A DNA stretch of 64,000 nucleotides, taken from contig CM032228.1 of NCBI GenBank assembly GCA_019009955.1, forward strand, positions 133,500,501 through 133,564,500, in the 5' to 3' direction. The stretch comes from Riptortus pedestris (lineage: Eukaryota > Arthropoda > Insecta > Hemiptera > Alydidae). Position numbers and translations under genes: made by a program. Under the pieces are notes generated by a model that saw only the letters and a program-made list of their open reading frames with translations, searched no databases and was not told where the DNA came from. This document shows, one piece after another, positions 46,056 to 58,789 of this stretch; position 1 is the stretch's first letter; the number at the start of each line of letters is the position of its first letter.

Positions 46056-46564
46056 AAAGTCCGTCACGCAGGGGCTGCGTAAACTAAGCAGATTTCCCAC
46101 GTGAAGTTTTACAATAGAGAAATCTGTCTAATAATGACAGTAGTAGTAACCTATTCTCACGAGGACGAATAGTTACTGAAACGGCCGGCCGCACTAGCGC
46201 TCGGCGGAAACTCCCGAACATAGCCGACCACACTCACAATACAAATGCAAATATCTCGGTTAATATTAAAGATACAGAATAAATGTATAGAACAATATTT
46301 ATAGTAAATTTAATTTGCAATAAGATTAGTTCTATACAATTTTTTAATCGGACGTATGGTAACGGAGATATTTCGAATTTTCGAAAATCCCCCCCTCTAA
46401 ACCCCCCCTCCCACTGGTCCGATTTCAGCCATTAACGAACTTGATCTTCCTTTTTACATAAAACCATTAAATTCCGAGTTTGGTAACGATCAAACAAAAA
46501 TTGCGACCGCTAGAGCGTTAACAGACAAATATCTATATCTATATATATAAATTATATATATAGA

Positions 46565-46622
<58 letters not shown>

Positions 46623-46731
46623 GAACGGACCTCATTATCGTCATCTCCTGGATAGGATCGATAGACATTTGAAGAAATTTTTCGAAACTCGCGTCATGAG
46701 TACGACCTCAATAGCTGATTTCCCTTAAGGG
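46056..46731 (-). mobile_element. HINE-B copy, right neighbour of the Helitron array
   Basis: The hairpin ACGCAG-GGG-CTGCGT (46066-46080) is at the left. Then AAGCAGATTTCCCACGTGAA, a GC-rich bit (ACGGCCGGCCGCACTAGCGC), GCGACCGCTAGAGCGTTAAC and a TA tract at about 46570-46617. It ends with TTTTGAACGGACCTC and AATAGCTGATTTCCCTTAAG at about 46731, where the 29-kb duplicate begins. It is shorter than the 57-kb copy. Confidence 0.8.
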
Positions 46732-47064
46732 TCGTCCTATTTATTATGGTTTTCGGTAGCTTATTCTGTCATCTTTAACACATTAATTACACGATAAAAC
46801 ACCCAAATTAACATAAAACCTAAAAGTACCTAGATATAACATAAGAGACGTTTGCCTCTATTTGATTTAGTCAGTGGAACTGTAACGTAACATGAGTTAC
46901 TGATTTAGTTGTATTTACAGGCTATATTTGGCAATTCTTCCCTTTGACGCGTAATTCTAATTTTTACGGGAACAGAACAATTGAAGGTAGAGGTATTATG
47001 GACATGCAGTCCATGGAGGTATTATGTTTCCCGTTGCGTTTTGCACAGGTCCATCCAACAATAA
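46731..47064 (-). repeat. duplicated segment, copy 2 (inverted)
   Basis: Reverse-complement match of 29035-29357, from GTCGTCCTATTTATTATGG to TCCATCCAACAATAAA. This copy has a small internal duplication (CATGGAGGTATTATG repeated near 46990-47030). It sits exactly between two HINE-B copies. Confidence 0.85.
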
Positions 47065-47085
47065 AATCTTTACTTGGGATGAAAC

Positions 47086-47839
47086 AATAAAAAGTCCGTC
47101 ACGCAGGAGCTGCGTAAACTAAGCAGAATTCCCTCGTGATGTTTAACAATAGAAAAATCTAAGAAATATTATGTGAATAAATACAAACGCTTATAAAAAA
47201 TCTCCCGACTGGAAGCGTTTGAAATGTAAACAAACAGGTCTGCCAACCTCTTACCGGAAAGAAAAACAATTACTGAAATATATCGGAGTATAACATATTA
47301 ATTTTATTGAAAACTATTTACTATATCTAGTACTGTAATTTATAATGAATCACAATAATTTTTATCTCAAACAATCAAATTTTAGTAATCCAAGAACTTA
47401 AGACGGGGGGGGGGTCACCAGAACTTATTTGCATGTGTCACGTATAATAAAGGTCTCTTGAAAACAATATTTGACATTTAAACTTCAAATAATGCGGTTT
47501 ATTACATAACAGAGTATTGTTTATGTGACATGAGTAGAAGTGGGGGTATGCTGAAGGCTGAAAACTGAAAAATGCAAATATCTCGATTAATATTCAAGGT
47601 ATAGAATAAATGTATTTATCAATATTTATAGCACATTTAATTTGAACTTAGATTGCTACTGTACAATATTTCGACCAGAAGTATAGTAACGGAGATATTT
47701 AGAATTTTTGAAAATCCCTTCTCAAACCCGGTCCCATTTCAGCCATTAACGAACTATATCTTTTTTTTTTACATAAAATGATTAAATATCGAGTTTGGTA
47801 ACGATCAAACAAAATTTGCGACTGCTTGAGCGTTAACAG

Positions 47840-47899
<60 letters not shown>

Positions 47900-47994
47900 G
47901 AAAGGACCTCATTTTGGTCATCTCGGGATCGGTGGACATTTGAAGACATTTTTCGATAATCACGTCTAGAGTACGCTTAAGGGAAATCTGCAGA
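47086..47994 (-). mobile_element. HINE-B copy
   Basis: Hairpin ACGCAG-GAG-CTGCGT at 47101-47115, then the same order as the 38.5-kb copy down to GACTGCTTGAGCGTTAAC, a TA tract at about 47846-47893, and the 5' end complement GGACCTCATTTTGGTCATC...TTAAGGGAAATCTGC. Nearly complete. Confidence 0.8.
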
Positions 47995-49009
47995 TTTGAA
48001 CTTTATTTCTCTCTTATGGAACGTAGTTCATTAAATATAATAAGCTAGTTAAAAGTAACTAAATTTGAGACCGTAATTCTTTATTGCTGAATTTGTTCTT
48101 TCCTAAAAACAGTTAAAAATATAAAAAGTTTCGTGAAGAAATTTAAATAATAAACAAATATGCAGATGTGTTTAATTTAGAGATATTTATGAATACCCCA
48201 GGTTTCTCAAAGGAGTTCTTAATTATTTTTTTATCTCTAGAAAAAATCTTAGTTTTGCTAAATAAAGAATTGAGAATTCTTCAACAATTCTGCTAGTCAG
48301 AACCAACCTTGATTAATATTTCTAATTTTATTGTTTTAAAGGAAATACTTTTAATAACTTCATAATGAAAAGTATTTTTATATAAAACAAATTTAGAAAA
48401 TTATGCTAAACTAAATATTTTTGGTTCAATGATCTTATATTAGCTGTGAAATAGTTAGCAACTTGAGTTTAATCCTAGGTGGGATGGATCAGGAAAATGC
48501 TAAATTCAGTCGTTCATATATCACACATTTTGCTATTTAAAAATGTTGTAATGACTTCTCAACAAAGGCATTCTAATAATAAATTAAAAAACGGGAGAAA
48601 TTGGCAAAAAATTTCAAATCCCCTAATTTTGGTCCCTCCAATCAGATATTTAGATGAATTTAGGGAAACTTGTGGTTAATGCAAACGCTTACCAAATTTC
48701 GTTATTTTATACTTTATCGTTAAAGTATAATTGTGGCAGTCACACTGATGGACACATTGTTTATAAAAATCCTTTTCGGAGACAGCAGACTCAAATAATG
48801 GAATATAGAAATGAATGTGTATATATATATATCTTGAATATGAAGTGACATCAACCCAACTTCCAGTTCAGAGGGGAATTAGAGCAACTCAAAAAGAATA
48901 AAAAACAAGAGCGCCATATGGGCCAATAAATATTTTAAGCGTAGACTAAAAGAAGATTAACAGTGAACGCAAAAAAAAAAAACGCTTCAGGGAGAAAAAA
49001 AATTATAAA
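47995..49009. other. AT-rich sequence, nothing recognised
   Basis: Short plus frames at 48479-48848 have no recognised domains. Confidence 0.35.
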
Positions 49010-49340
49010 GAGAAGGAAAGATGGGTCTAATACGGGAGCGGGGAAGATTATCCACAGCTGACAAGGGCTTGATAAAAACAAGTAGCCGGGACATGGGTCC
49101 TAATCTTGGGTTGCCAGGTGGCTCATGTTAGACACCCAAACCAGACACCCACGGTCCACGCTCTCATCAAACCCTCTCTCTCTTCCTATCCATCTCTGAT
49201 GCAATTAGAGATAATAGCTTCTATCTCTCTCTTTAAAACTTATAAAAAATAAATAAAAAAAAAACCGCGTCTCCTACATTCTCTTTTTTCCATATATACA
49301 TTCCCGGCGGTCTCTCAAGCCGCCTTCCAACTTCATTGTA
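49010..49340. other. GC-rich island
   Basis: CGGGAGCGGGGAAGATTATCC, GTTGCCAGGTGGCTCATGTT and CCACGGTCCACGCTCTCATC stand out from the AT-rich background. No coding frame with support. Confidence 0.35.
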
Positions 49341-50772
49341 CGGATTGTACTTTTTAATTAGTCAAAACCAACGGAATTAAATCAGACAATGCCATATTTT
49401 TCACAAACTAAGGGCAATTTCCCAGTTGTTAAGAACTTTAAATTGACAAACCATCAGCAGTCTAATTTCGTTCTGAGAATCCAAGATGTTTTTCTATTAA
49501 TTGATTAAAGTAGCTCTCGTGCGGAACGTTACATTAAAATATATAGTTTTGGTTTGAAGATGAAGGATGGGAGGGAAAAATAAGTAGAGAAACGGTGGTC
49601 TCTGTTTAGGCTCCAATTACAGCAAACTCTATGAAGGCAAAAAGGGACTGGAAAATACAAAAAGCTAGTTCTCTTACCTCTAGTTATGGCTTTTAGCATA
49701 ATAATGGCTTTAGAAGTGAATACAATATTCAAGTCAAAAAACCTCCTTCAAGAATATGCTGATGAAACGAGAGACTGGTCTTACGATTTCGAATGTTGGA
49801 TGTCGAGAATGTCTCTGCTTGTTTGGAGCTTTATTCAAATTCAGGGATATTTACTAGTTGGGATTAAGACATTGTTTTACCTTATTTATTTAAGTGTTGG
49901 CCAAGACCCTGAAGTTCAAATAGTTTCAATTCACCGGATTTATTGGTTTTTACTTCTGAAAATGGGTAAAAATAAAGAATTTTCTAATAAACTGAGTGAT
50001 GACATTTATAGTACACAAGAAAAACAAATCTGAGTCCCGAATTTCCGTGCAAATGAAAATATCAAAACATGGAGTGGGTAAAACCTTCGCTACGTGAGGC
50101 GACGATACACAAAAGCCACTTCTACAACTTGCTAATTGGAACGAGAAGTAACATTAGTCACAATCTTATCCTGGTAAGGGAAAGTTAATTTGGATTCACC
50201 AATAAAAGTTTGCTGGTTCCGAATAAAGGTAGCTATAAAAGTTTGATGATTTACCTGAGATAAAATCAGTGGATTATAGATCTTTGCACACCAATTTCAG
50301 TACACACTGTCACTTTAAAGCATGGGGTAGGTTCAGTTATTGTTGGGGATCTTTCACAGTCGTCGGGTAAGGAAATATTACATAAATTTCAGGAGTAATT
50401 AATGTTGGAGGACCATACAATTTATATTAGCCTTCTTTTAAGTGGGCCTCGTTTTACTTTTCTGCAGCAAAATAAAACATCCATTGAAACATTGTTGACG
50501 ATATATATTCAAAAAAACGAATATGAGGGCATTTTAAAACATATGACTCCATCAGCCGGTCCTTTTCTACAAGGTTTAGGCCTGATAAATATCAATGTCA
50601 ATGTCTGCATAAGTTACCTCATGTGAAATCTTAAATTTAGCTCGGAGTCTAGATTGGAAGGTACGTGGAAGAACGCATATTCATAGTGGCTAATTAATGA
50701 CAGGTAATATTTGGGCTTTGAAGGGCTGAATTCTGAGAGCAACTAGAATTTCCACTGGTCTTCCTGGTTTCT
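49341..50772. other. AT-rich sequence with unsupported frames
   Basis: The 115-codon plus frame 49686-50033 and the 74-codon frame 50402-50626 have normal amino-acid mixtures but no recognised domain. The text around 50130-50400 could be a diverged upstream (RT) part of the following non-LTR element, but I cannot show it. Confidence 0.35.
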
Positions 50773-51190
50773 TTGCTGTCTGTTGCAGGAAGCTTCGGGA
50801 AATATATCAATTTTCTGGTAGTCCTCTTCCTTTCCGAACTAGACGAGCTAGCTAAATCAGCTACTCAAAAAAGAACTCACGACAACACATATTGTACACA
50901 TCAAGATATTCATGAAAAAGTAAAACATATGACACTCAATTTAAGGCAGAAATCTTGGTTTGCCACAACTGATAACAAACTTCCAGAACTGAAACATATA
51001 CATGGTGAATGGCCTTCCAGAAAAAAACTAATTAGAAGAGAAGAAGTAGTTTTAACGAGGTTAAGAATTGGCCATTGACGACTGACTCACACTTACTTAC
51101 TGGAGAAGAGGAACCCTACTGCCAACACTGTAACTGTAGGCTTGCTATAAAACATATACTTACTGACCGCTATCTAAGGACTCACATAGG
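50773..51190 (+). pseudogene. non-LTR retrotransposon ORF2 3' end (RNase H tail and zinc finger)
   Basis: LSELDELAKSATQKR (a 'NE-x-ADxLAK' like RNase H segment), CTHQDIHEKVKHMTL, RREEVVLTRLRIGH and, after a one-base frameshift at about 51075, HLLTGEEEPYCQHCNCRL and AIKHILTDRYL. The TRLRIGHT...C-x2-C...H arrangement is the standard C-terminal end of Jockey/I-type non-LTR elements. The final Cys is changed to Arg (TDRYL). Broken and 5' truncated or too decayed upstream. Confidence 0.8.
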
Positions 51191-51909
51191 AGCCTAGGAC
51201 CTACAATACACTTTGACTGAATTACTACATGACCGTAGCCAGTATATATACACTACTTGATACATAACAACATTTTCTAAAAATTATAATGTAGGACAAT
51301 ACTGAAAATATTTGGAGAAATTAGCATACTTAACTTGATATAATAAAGTGATTACGGGAATTTAACTGATTCGTCGCTAAATCGCCCCAGTCGCGAAATG
51401 CGATTATGGTATGAATAAATAAATAAAATCTTCCTGTCCTTGTCGAGTAACGTAGAGGTCAGGGTTGAGAGGACAGATACAAAAACAACGATTGCCCAAT
51501 AAATGCACCGACAACGAAGTTTTAAGCTAACCAAATTAGAGGCTGTTTCAGAACTAAAAAAAATGTAATAATGTGAACGATAATGTATTTGATATTAGGT
51601 GAGAAGGAGTTTATAACAGGCGATATTAGTAAGAGGTTGGAGGGTAGAAGAACGATAAGAGGATGGAGTGAGGTTGTGACAGGGGTAGGAGTCACAGAGG
51701 GCTGTTGTCACACTCCCATATCACAAAGCCATCATCGTCACCCACTCCCACAAATACACCCTCACAACCCTCCCTCTCTCTATTAGCCAAGCACTATTCT
51801 CTCTCTACAACAACTCACTATCATCTAAACCACTAAAACATTTCTACCACTATTATAAATTGCCTCCCTTAAGCTCTTCTTCTTATCAGCTCTTTCTTCA
51901 AATTATTAA
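51191..51909. other. unrecognised sequence with GC/CA-rich part
   Basis: The 51600-51900 portion is richer in G+C (GGAGTGAGGTTGTGACAGG, CATCATCGTCACCCACTCCC). The first 200 bp may be the 3' UTR of the non-LTR insertion. The frame 51583-51786 has no domain. Confidence 0.35.
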
Positions 51910-52509
51910 TATTCAACGCAATTCCACGAAAACAACATACATGAAAGATTAAACAAAGATAGTCACGTATTTGGGAAGTACGAAGGAGATGAAAGTTGCC
52001 ATCCGATGAAGGACTATGGCGCCCGAAGTGTCTACTAGTGCCGGGACTGTTCTAGGCAACGTGTCTAGTCCCCTCTGGGCATTCTGTTTGATGTTTTCCG
52101 ACAATCTATATAAGGAACCCTGCCCGACCCGAGTTTAGTTAGTTGGCTCTCAGCTCTCTTCAAGCGATCAACAGTGCATTCAGTGCAGCTTTAGTGAACA
52201 GTGCGACTTAGTTTCAGTGCGGTAAAGTGTTCTATGCGAAGAACAGTGTTGTGCCGTGACTCTGTAAGGAACAGTGCAGTGCCGTGTTTTTGTGAACTTC
52301 AGTGATCGTGAGTGAATTATTGGACTGTGAAAACCGAAGAGCAGTGAAGCTATCAGTGTAGTAATTAAGAATAATTAACCAAGTGTATAGTGCATTGTTA
52401 AATAAATTGTGCGGTGATAAAAACTGTGAAGCTTGTGTGTGTTTAATTTCGCAATCCAAAAGAACTCTAATAAACAACGTTTATTACTGATTTTGTAATA
52501 AATGTAGCA
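51910..52509 (+). repeat. solo LTR, plus orientation
   Basis: Homologous to the reverse complement of 14492-15107: GGGAAGTACGAAGGAGATG, GTTTTCCGACAATCTATATAAGG (TATA box), the CAGTGC-rich leader, GTGATCGTGAGTGAATTATTG, TCCAAAAGAACTCTAATAAAC. It ends GTAATAAATGTAGCA at 52509. The left boundary is decayed. No adjoining internal sequence, hence solo. Confidence 0.7.
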
Positions 52510-52958
52510 ATATAAAATAAATTAATTCTAAGGACAACTTTTTTTGTTGTTGATGTTTTAGAAGTAAATATTTTTTAGATTATTTTTATTTTATTTATTT
52601 CTGAATCCATTCCTTTCCCCGTAGACTTGTTAAATGATAATTTTGTTGGCTGCAACTTTCCTGAAGTAAAGGTTTGTGCATTTTACAGCTAAAGGCTTAA
52701 CGCTAATGCGTCAAATCGAAAAATTCATTGGTATAAACTCCTTTGGAATTTCATTTTCTACAAGAATTCGTCTTAAAAAGTATTGCATTCGATTGGAAAT
52801 TCCAAAGTTACGGTCGCTGGAGAAATACTGGAGAAGGTTACGAGGTTGAATATGGACTGAAAAGATTCTTCAAGGATCACAATTATGGTTCACAAAGTCT
52901 CAGCCTTTTATTAATACAATTGGCAATTTATAGGGAGTGACACGAGAACTTGGTACAC

Positions 52959-52962
<4 letters not shown>
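52510..52962. other. unrecognised sequence ending in a transposon-like end
   Basis: The end ACTTGGTACACCCTGTGTG before the GT tract resembles a DNA-transposon terminus, but no partner end was found. The frame 52743-52940 (65 codons) has no recognised domain. Confidence 0.35.

Positions 52963-53011
<49 letters not shown>
52961..53011. repeat. (GT)n microsatellite
   Basis: About 50 bp of GT repeat. Confidence 0.95.
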
Positions 53012-53013
<2 letters not shown>

Positions 53014-53299
53014 TACACATACCCTTAATGGTCGTCAAAAAATTTAATTCTAAAATTCATAAGATAATTAGTGGTTACGATTAGTTTATATTGATTATTA
53101 ATAAAATTCAAGGAATAATCATAAAAGTCCATTAAGTAAGGGCTAAAATCCCAAATATTCCCAGTGCTGCAAATACTGCAATGACCAATACTTGATTTCT
53201 CAATACATTTTATCCTTCATGTCTCCTATAGTAAGAAGTCTATAAAAATAAAATTAAAATTTAAACTGGGCATTAAACAGTTAGTGATGCCTATAGCTT

Positions 53300-53776
53300 A
53301 AAGACGACGTCCGTCACGCAAGGGTTGCGCAGTTATCCCGCTTGATGCTACGTCACACTATTAACCTCTTCTCCCCATATACTTCCTATTTCTTAGTAAA
53401 ATTGGTGGGAGGATTACTGAAGGCTGAAAACAAGGAAGTACGAACAACTCAATTAATATTCCTACAACAAACAAATGTATAGAAAATTGTGGAGCATCAA
53501 TAGCTTAACAAGATTGGGTCTCTACAGTTTTCGATCAGACTCATAGAAACACAGATATTTTAATTTTTTTCTTCTTCTAAACACTAGCCCCTCCAACTGA
53601 TCCAATTCCAGCCGTTAACAAACTTCAACTTTAGTTTAACAGATAACGCTTATATACCGAGTTTGGTCAAGAAACAAAAATTCATAATGCTCGAGCAATA
53701 ACAGATTCGCACAGTCACTTTTTATATATATATATATATAAAGTTTTTGTGCGAATCTGTTATTGCTCGAGCATTA

Positions 53777-53848
<72 letters not shown>

Positions 53849-53970
53849 AATTTTAAACGGCCCTCATTTTCATCATCGGCTAGGTAGGATTGATGGAAAT
53901 GTAAAGAAATATTTCGAAAATCGCATCATGAGTACCACAACAGCTGATTTCCCCCATGGGAAATCTTCAA
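53300..53970 (-). mobile_element. HINE-B copy, diverged
   Basis: Hairpin end GTCCGTCACGCAAGGGTTGCGC at 53310-53330, then AGCCGTTAACAAACTTCAAC, AATGCTCGAGCAATAACAGA, TA tracts, TTTTAAACGGCCCTCATTTTC and ACAACAGCTGATTTCCCCCATG. Contains the 29-bp inverted repeat described separately. Confidence 0.7.
53684..53777. repeat. perfect 29-bp inverted repeat around a TA tract
   Basis: Arms 53684-53712 (ATAATGCTCGAGCAATAACA...) and 53749-53777 are exact reverse complements across 29 positions, with a 36-bp spacer containing (TA)n. A longer TA tract follows at 53780-53845. Capable of cruciform or hairpin formation. Confidence 0.95.
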
Positions 53971-54879
53971 AAACTCTCATGAATAGAAGTGGGAGTTTTA
54001 AGTTACTGACAAGAATTTTAAAACGAAAACAGTAAGCAATAATGGATACTTCATTTTTGTCTGTTGATACATATGCACACAAACACGCGCGTGTCTGTGA
54101 GTGTGTGTGCTTGTTAGTAAGGTTAGGCAACATGGGTCAAATAAATAAATTCGTAAAAGTTATTATGAACACTTGAATATGAGCTAAAAGCCCCCAAACG
54201 GTTTGGTGAATTAATGAAAATGAAATAAATTGCATGTATAATTTAGTGAATATTTTTATTTGATCCGCGATGGGTTAGCTTACTGACTATTCTAATGAAG
54301 GGACATTTACTCAAGAAAATATGTTATATATATTACGTACATGCTTATTGAAGGCTGTCGTTTCAACTCATGTTTTTTTTTCTATTTATTCATCAGATAA
54401 GTAGCTGTAAATCAGCATACGGCACCAGAATTAACATAGAGAGTATTCTAATAAAACTCCTCCCAATACCTACTTTATAGCCGTCATTGAATTGTCCCTT
54501 TCTCAATTCAGCTCTGGGCCTTTTACCTGTGAGTATAAATTATATTTTATAAACAGTGTTATTTTCGGGCGTGTAATATAAAGCCCTCCCCCATATTTCC
54601 CTTTAACTAGAGCGAGAGCTCATTAAACCTCTGGTCCTCCAATTTAACTATTTTTTAATCCAATCTTCATAATTCTTCTTAGTAGGGATTTCCGTCACGG
54701 CCATTTTCCTTCATATTTTTAAAAATATTTCAAAATGTCAGGTTTAACGAATGTAAACTCAGCTGGTTTCTAAAAGGAAGGTGATTGTGTTTTACCATAG
54801 AAGACACTTAATAACATTACCAGACGACTAGATCTAAACATGAGTAAATTTGAAGAAGTGCTGAGTAGAGTGGTGTTGC
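53971..54879. other. AT-rich sequence, nothing recognised
   Basis: No repeat or gene recognised. Confidence 0.35.
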
Positions 54880-55400
54880 TGAATGACAAACTAGCCTGAC
54901 TCTACCTGGGGCTGGCTAGAATCCTGCTTTCGATTAGCTTTTCCAATTGGTGGATTTACGATTGGCGAAGAGTACAGGGTGGGCCAGCTTGGATGAATGG
55001 TCATATTCCCCCCCATAATCCCCCCCCCAAAAAACCAGACCGACAATACCACCCCCCTCCATCCAAACCTCTCTCCCAGCATTTTTACGGCTTATCTCTC
55101 CCCTTGCTGCCAAGCCAATTAAAAACGAAGCGATGAAGCGCCACTGCGTTTAATGTCAAAACAGATAAAAGTGCTTAATCACAGGTCCCTAATCCGTAAT
55201 TAAAGCGAACAGAGAGTTTAGGTTCGGGTTGGAGGAGGGGGGGGGCTCAGCTGATTATTTCGGAGCCCCTCCCCCCGCACGACATAATGAGATTAGGCCC
55301 TTGATGAATTGAACCCTAAACCGAGGCTTGGGTTTTTCTCTCTGAGCGACAGTTAACAAACGACTCGCACTCCTACCCTCCTTTATCCATACATCAATAC
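54880..55400. other. GC-rich island
   Basis: About 500 bp with G/C runs (CCCCCCATAATCCCCCCCCC, GGAGGAGGGGGGGGGCTCAG, CGGAGCCCCTCCCCCCGC) and TAAT-type motifs (CCAATTAAAAACG, CCGTAATTAAAGC). The minus frame 54891-55082 lacks a domain. The densest of the GC islands in the window. Confidence 0.4.
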
Positions 55401-57177
55401 TTCACAATTTACCTGTTCTAAATTAACATTTTTCTTTCACGAACAACTCAATTTTGTTACTGTTAATATAAAAACCTTTAACATGAGTACTTATTTTTTA
55501 AAAATTGACTCAATTATTTTAGTTTATGTATGCGTGGAAATTCAACCATTTGGGGTCTGTAGCAACTTTAAGTCATATTAAGGGTAATGTTTGTCCATAT
55601 AAATAGATTCCACATAAATTCTGCCTAATTGCTCAAACAGCGAGGTCAGTTTCACACAAACCAATTCAAATCAATTGGCCCTTTGTTGATTATTGTAACT
55701 TATTACTAATGAATGGAAGTTCAAGGTTTTTTTTTTTTTAAGTTTATGTGTTATATCTTCAAAATAAGTAAACAAGGTATGTCATATTCAAAGACTATCA
55801 ACGTCAGTAACCTTGTTTGGGGCTTGGAGTTAGTCTCTTATTACGACAGACAGGCCATATGTAGGCAGTGTTCTCTCCATCCTAGGGAAAACATATAGTC
55901 ATATGAATGGTTGACTGTTGATAGAAATTTCACACGTGTTTGCTTAGTGTGCTTTTAGACAACATTAAGATAATGCCTTTCAAATAATGTTTTACTTCCC
56001 GCCCTTGTCATTATTTTTGCTCTCCAAGCATTCCAAATTTTTTAACCGCTTTTCACGGATTTTTGAAGAACGTTTCACAAAATAGTCGAGTATTTCTGCC
56101 TGTTGGTGCTAGTTTTCCTCGGAAGCTACTTTAGACAGGGATTGAATATCAAGTCTAGGGGGATAAAAGGAGTATAAGAATAAAGGAGAGGGAAGAAAAG
56201 AGGAGAGGAGTGCCAAATTGAATGGTGCCGGTGCTAATTTATTCACAGCTCCCTTCTTCTATTCCATTATTCATCCCTATCGGCTCTCTAATACCCTCAC
56301 TAATCCCCCCTCACCTTTTACACCCTCAGCTTAGCCCCTTTTTTTTCATTTCTCTCCTCGTTCGTATTCATAGGTTCCGCTTATTTTCGAGTCTGCATAT
56401 TTATTAGCAGGGGTTTCAGCTCTTCTCTGACCTCTACTTGATTCTATAAAACTGCAAGCTTCTGTAATCTCTGCAATGTTCTACTTTGACTTTATAAGAT
56501 AATGTGTTATTCTAACTAAATGATGCGCTAACTGTACTAGCAGCAGTGCATGCATTGGTCAAGTACAAATCTTGTCTATTCTATGATACACTGTACCCTC
56601 ACTGTTTTAATTGTTTTTTTAAATGTATCATAAAATGATTGTAAATTACATCATATTGTTATGAATCTGACATTGCATTACATATACCAATCATAAATGA
56701 CCATATATTTTATATTCTGAGTAATGCATGCACAGAGCACATTAACCCTTCACAGGGGTGCACGGTACCCCTCCCCTCCTTCCGAGAGTTGATGAAAAAG
56801 AAATTGAGAATCAGCCTGGACCCAGCACTTCAAGACGTCGGTGTGCATTTGTGAAAAATCAGAGATCGTAAGGGTACATCAAACTGCGCTCATTGTAATC
56901 GCAGCCTATGTGCTGAGCATAGGCTAAGTATTTGTTCTCGATGCATTACCAGAGTCTCACATGAAGAAGATGAAGAAATAGAAGATTGTTTGATTGTTCT
57001 GAGTTTGAAGTATTAGTGAACTTTCATTACTAAGAGTTTGTTCCCTTTTTTTGATTTTTTATCCCTCATATTTTCTTATTCTTTTTTCCGTAGAGTATTT
57101 TTATATATATATTTTTTCTGTAAGAGTTTAAACTATTTATTTTGATCTGGAAAGTTTTTGACTGTTCAGAATAGGAA
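55401..57177. other. AT-rich sequence with a small GC/CT-rich stretch
   Basis: At 56220-56400 there is a C/T-rich stretch including CCCCCCTCACCTTTTACACC, similar to the 25.19-kb island. Otherwise no element recognised; at 56745-56960 is moderately GC-rich sequence (GGGGTGCACGGTACCCCTCC). Confidence 0.35.
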
Positions 57178-58583
57178 AAAAGTCCGTCACGGAGGGGCTG
57201 CGTACACTAAGCAGATTTCCCACGTGAAGTTTTGCAATAGAGAAATTTCACGAGAGCCGAGCCAGTCAAGGAAAAGGCCAAACTAGCTTTTGGCGGGAAA
57301 GTAACTCTCGTCCGTTAGGCTCCGAGATTAAATTGAAAACAATTCAATCTCAAAAAAACAACAAGAACACAAAAGATGGACTTACCTTTAATGATAGCAG
57401 CGCTCTGAACACTTATTACACCAACACTAAATAGTACCACAGAATATCTATTATTTGTAAGACTTAATACTGCTGTGAATATTAAGTAAACAAATAAAGG
57501 GCAAATCAAATGGTAAGAACCTTCCTGATAGCAAACAATCTGAGTTGTAAACAATCAGGTTAGCCAGCTTTTACCGGAAATAAAAGCAATTACGGAAATA
57601 TATTTGAATATAAGTTATAAATTTTATTCATAACTATTTATTATATCTAGTACTGTAATTAATAATAAACCAGAATAATTTTAATCACAACCATTCCAAA
57701 TTTAGGAATCCGGGAAGAAAATAGAAAGGGGGGGGGGCAAAATACGATTCAGACGGTTATGAGATTTTCACATGATTAAGGAACAAGAAGGTTATCCAGC
57801 GAAGGTTTACAATAGATAAATATACATACAGGTAACACTTCCGTGAACATTAGTGAATAATTACAAACGGCAATGAGAAATCATTCAGTGAATTTACAAT
57901 AAAAGTTAATAGTCCCTACAACGTAAAACAGCTGGATTGTAAACAAACAGGTTAGCCAACCTTGTAGCGCAGTATCGATAGATAGACCGGAAAAACAAAC
58001 AATTAAAGAAATATATCTGAATATAAAATATTAATTTTATTGGACACTATTTACTATAGTTAGTGGAGTAATTTGAAATGAATCAAAATAATTTCTATCT
58101 CAATCACTCAGATTTTTGTAGTCCTAAAAAAAGGGGGGGGGGTCAACAGAACGTATTTGTTTGTACCTCGTAAAATAAAGCTTTGTTGAAAAAAATATTT
58201 TGTATTTAACCTAATAATGAGGTGGTTCATGAGATATCAGCTTATTATTAATATGTCCCTAGTAGGAGTGGGGGTTTACTGAAAGCGGAACTCATTACAA
58301 AAAATACAAATATCTCGGTTAATACTCATTATACGAAAAATATGTATAGAACAATATTTATAGTAAATGTAATTTGCAATAAGATTGATTTTATACAATT
58401 TTTCGATCCGACGTATAGTAACGGAGATATTTCGAATTTTCGAAAATCCTCCCCTCTAAACCCCCCCTCCCACTGGTTCGATTTCAGCCGTTAACGAACT
58501 TGATCTTTCTTTTTACATAAAACGACTAAATTTCGAGTTTCGTAACGATCAAACAAAAATTGCGACCGCTAGAGCGGTAACAG

Positions 58584-58663
<80 letters not shown>

Positions 58664-58789
58664 TTTTGAACGGACCTCATTTTCGTCATCTACTAAGTAG
58701 GATCGATGGACATTTGAAGAAAAATGTCGAAAATTCCGTCATGAGTACAACCTCAATAGCTGATTTCCCTTAAGGGAAATCTGCTAAAA
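57178..58789 (-). mobile_element. HINE-B copy, longest, with internal duplication
   Basis: Left end GTCCGTCACGGAGGGGCTGCG, then AAGCAGATTTCCC. Right end GATTTCCCTTAAGGGAAATC then TGCTAAAAT. The ends provide the 12-bp inverted repeat AGCAGATTTCCC/GGGAAATCTGCT. A ~400-bp internal block is present twice (57540-57740 and 57930-58140, each with AAACAATCAGGTTAGCCA-like text, a TTATATTTTATT block and a poly-G run). A TA tract lies at about 58590-58660. Confidence 0.85.

Noticed and set aside
49686..50033. 115-codon frame as a possible gene
   Set aside because: No recognised motif; amino-acid content could arise by chance or from a decayed retroelement.
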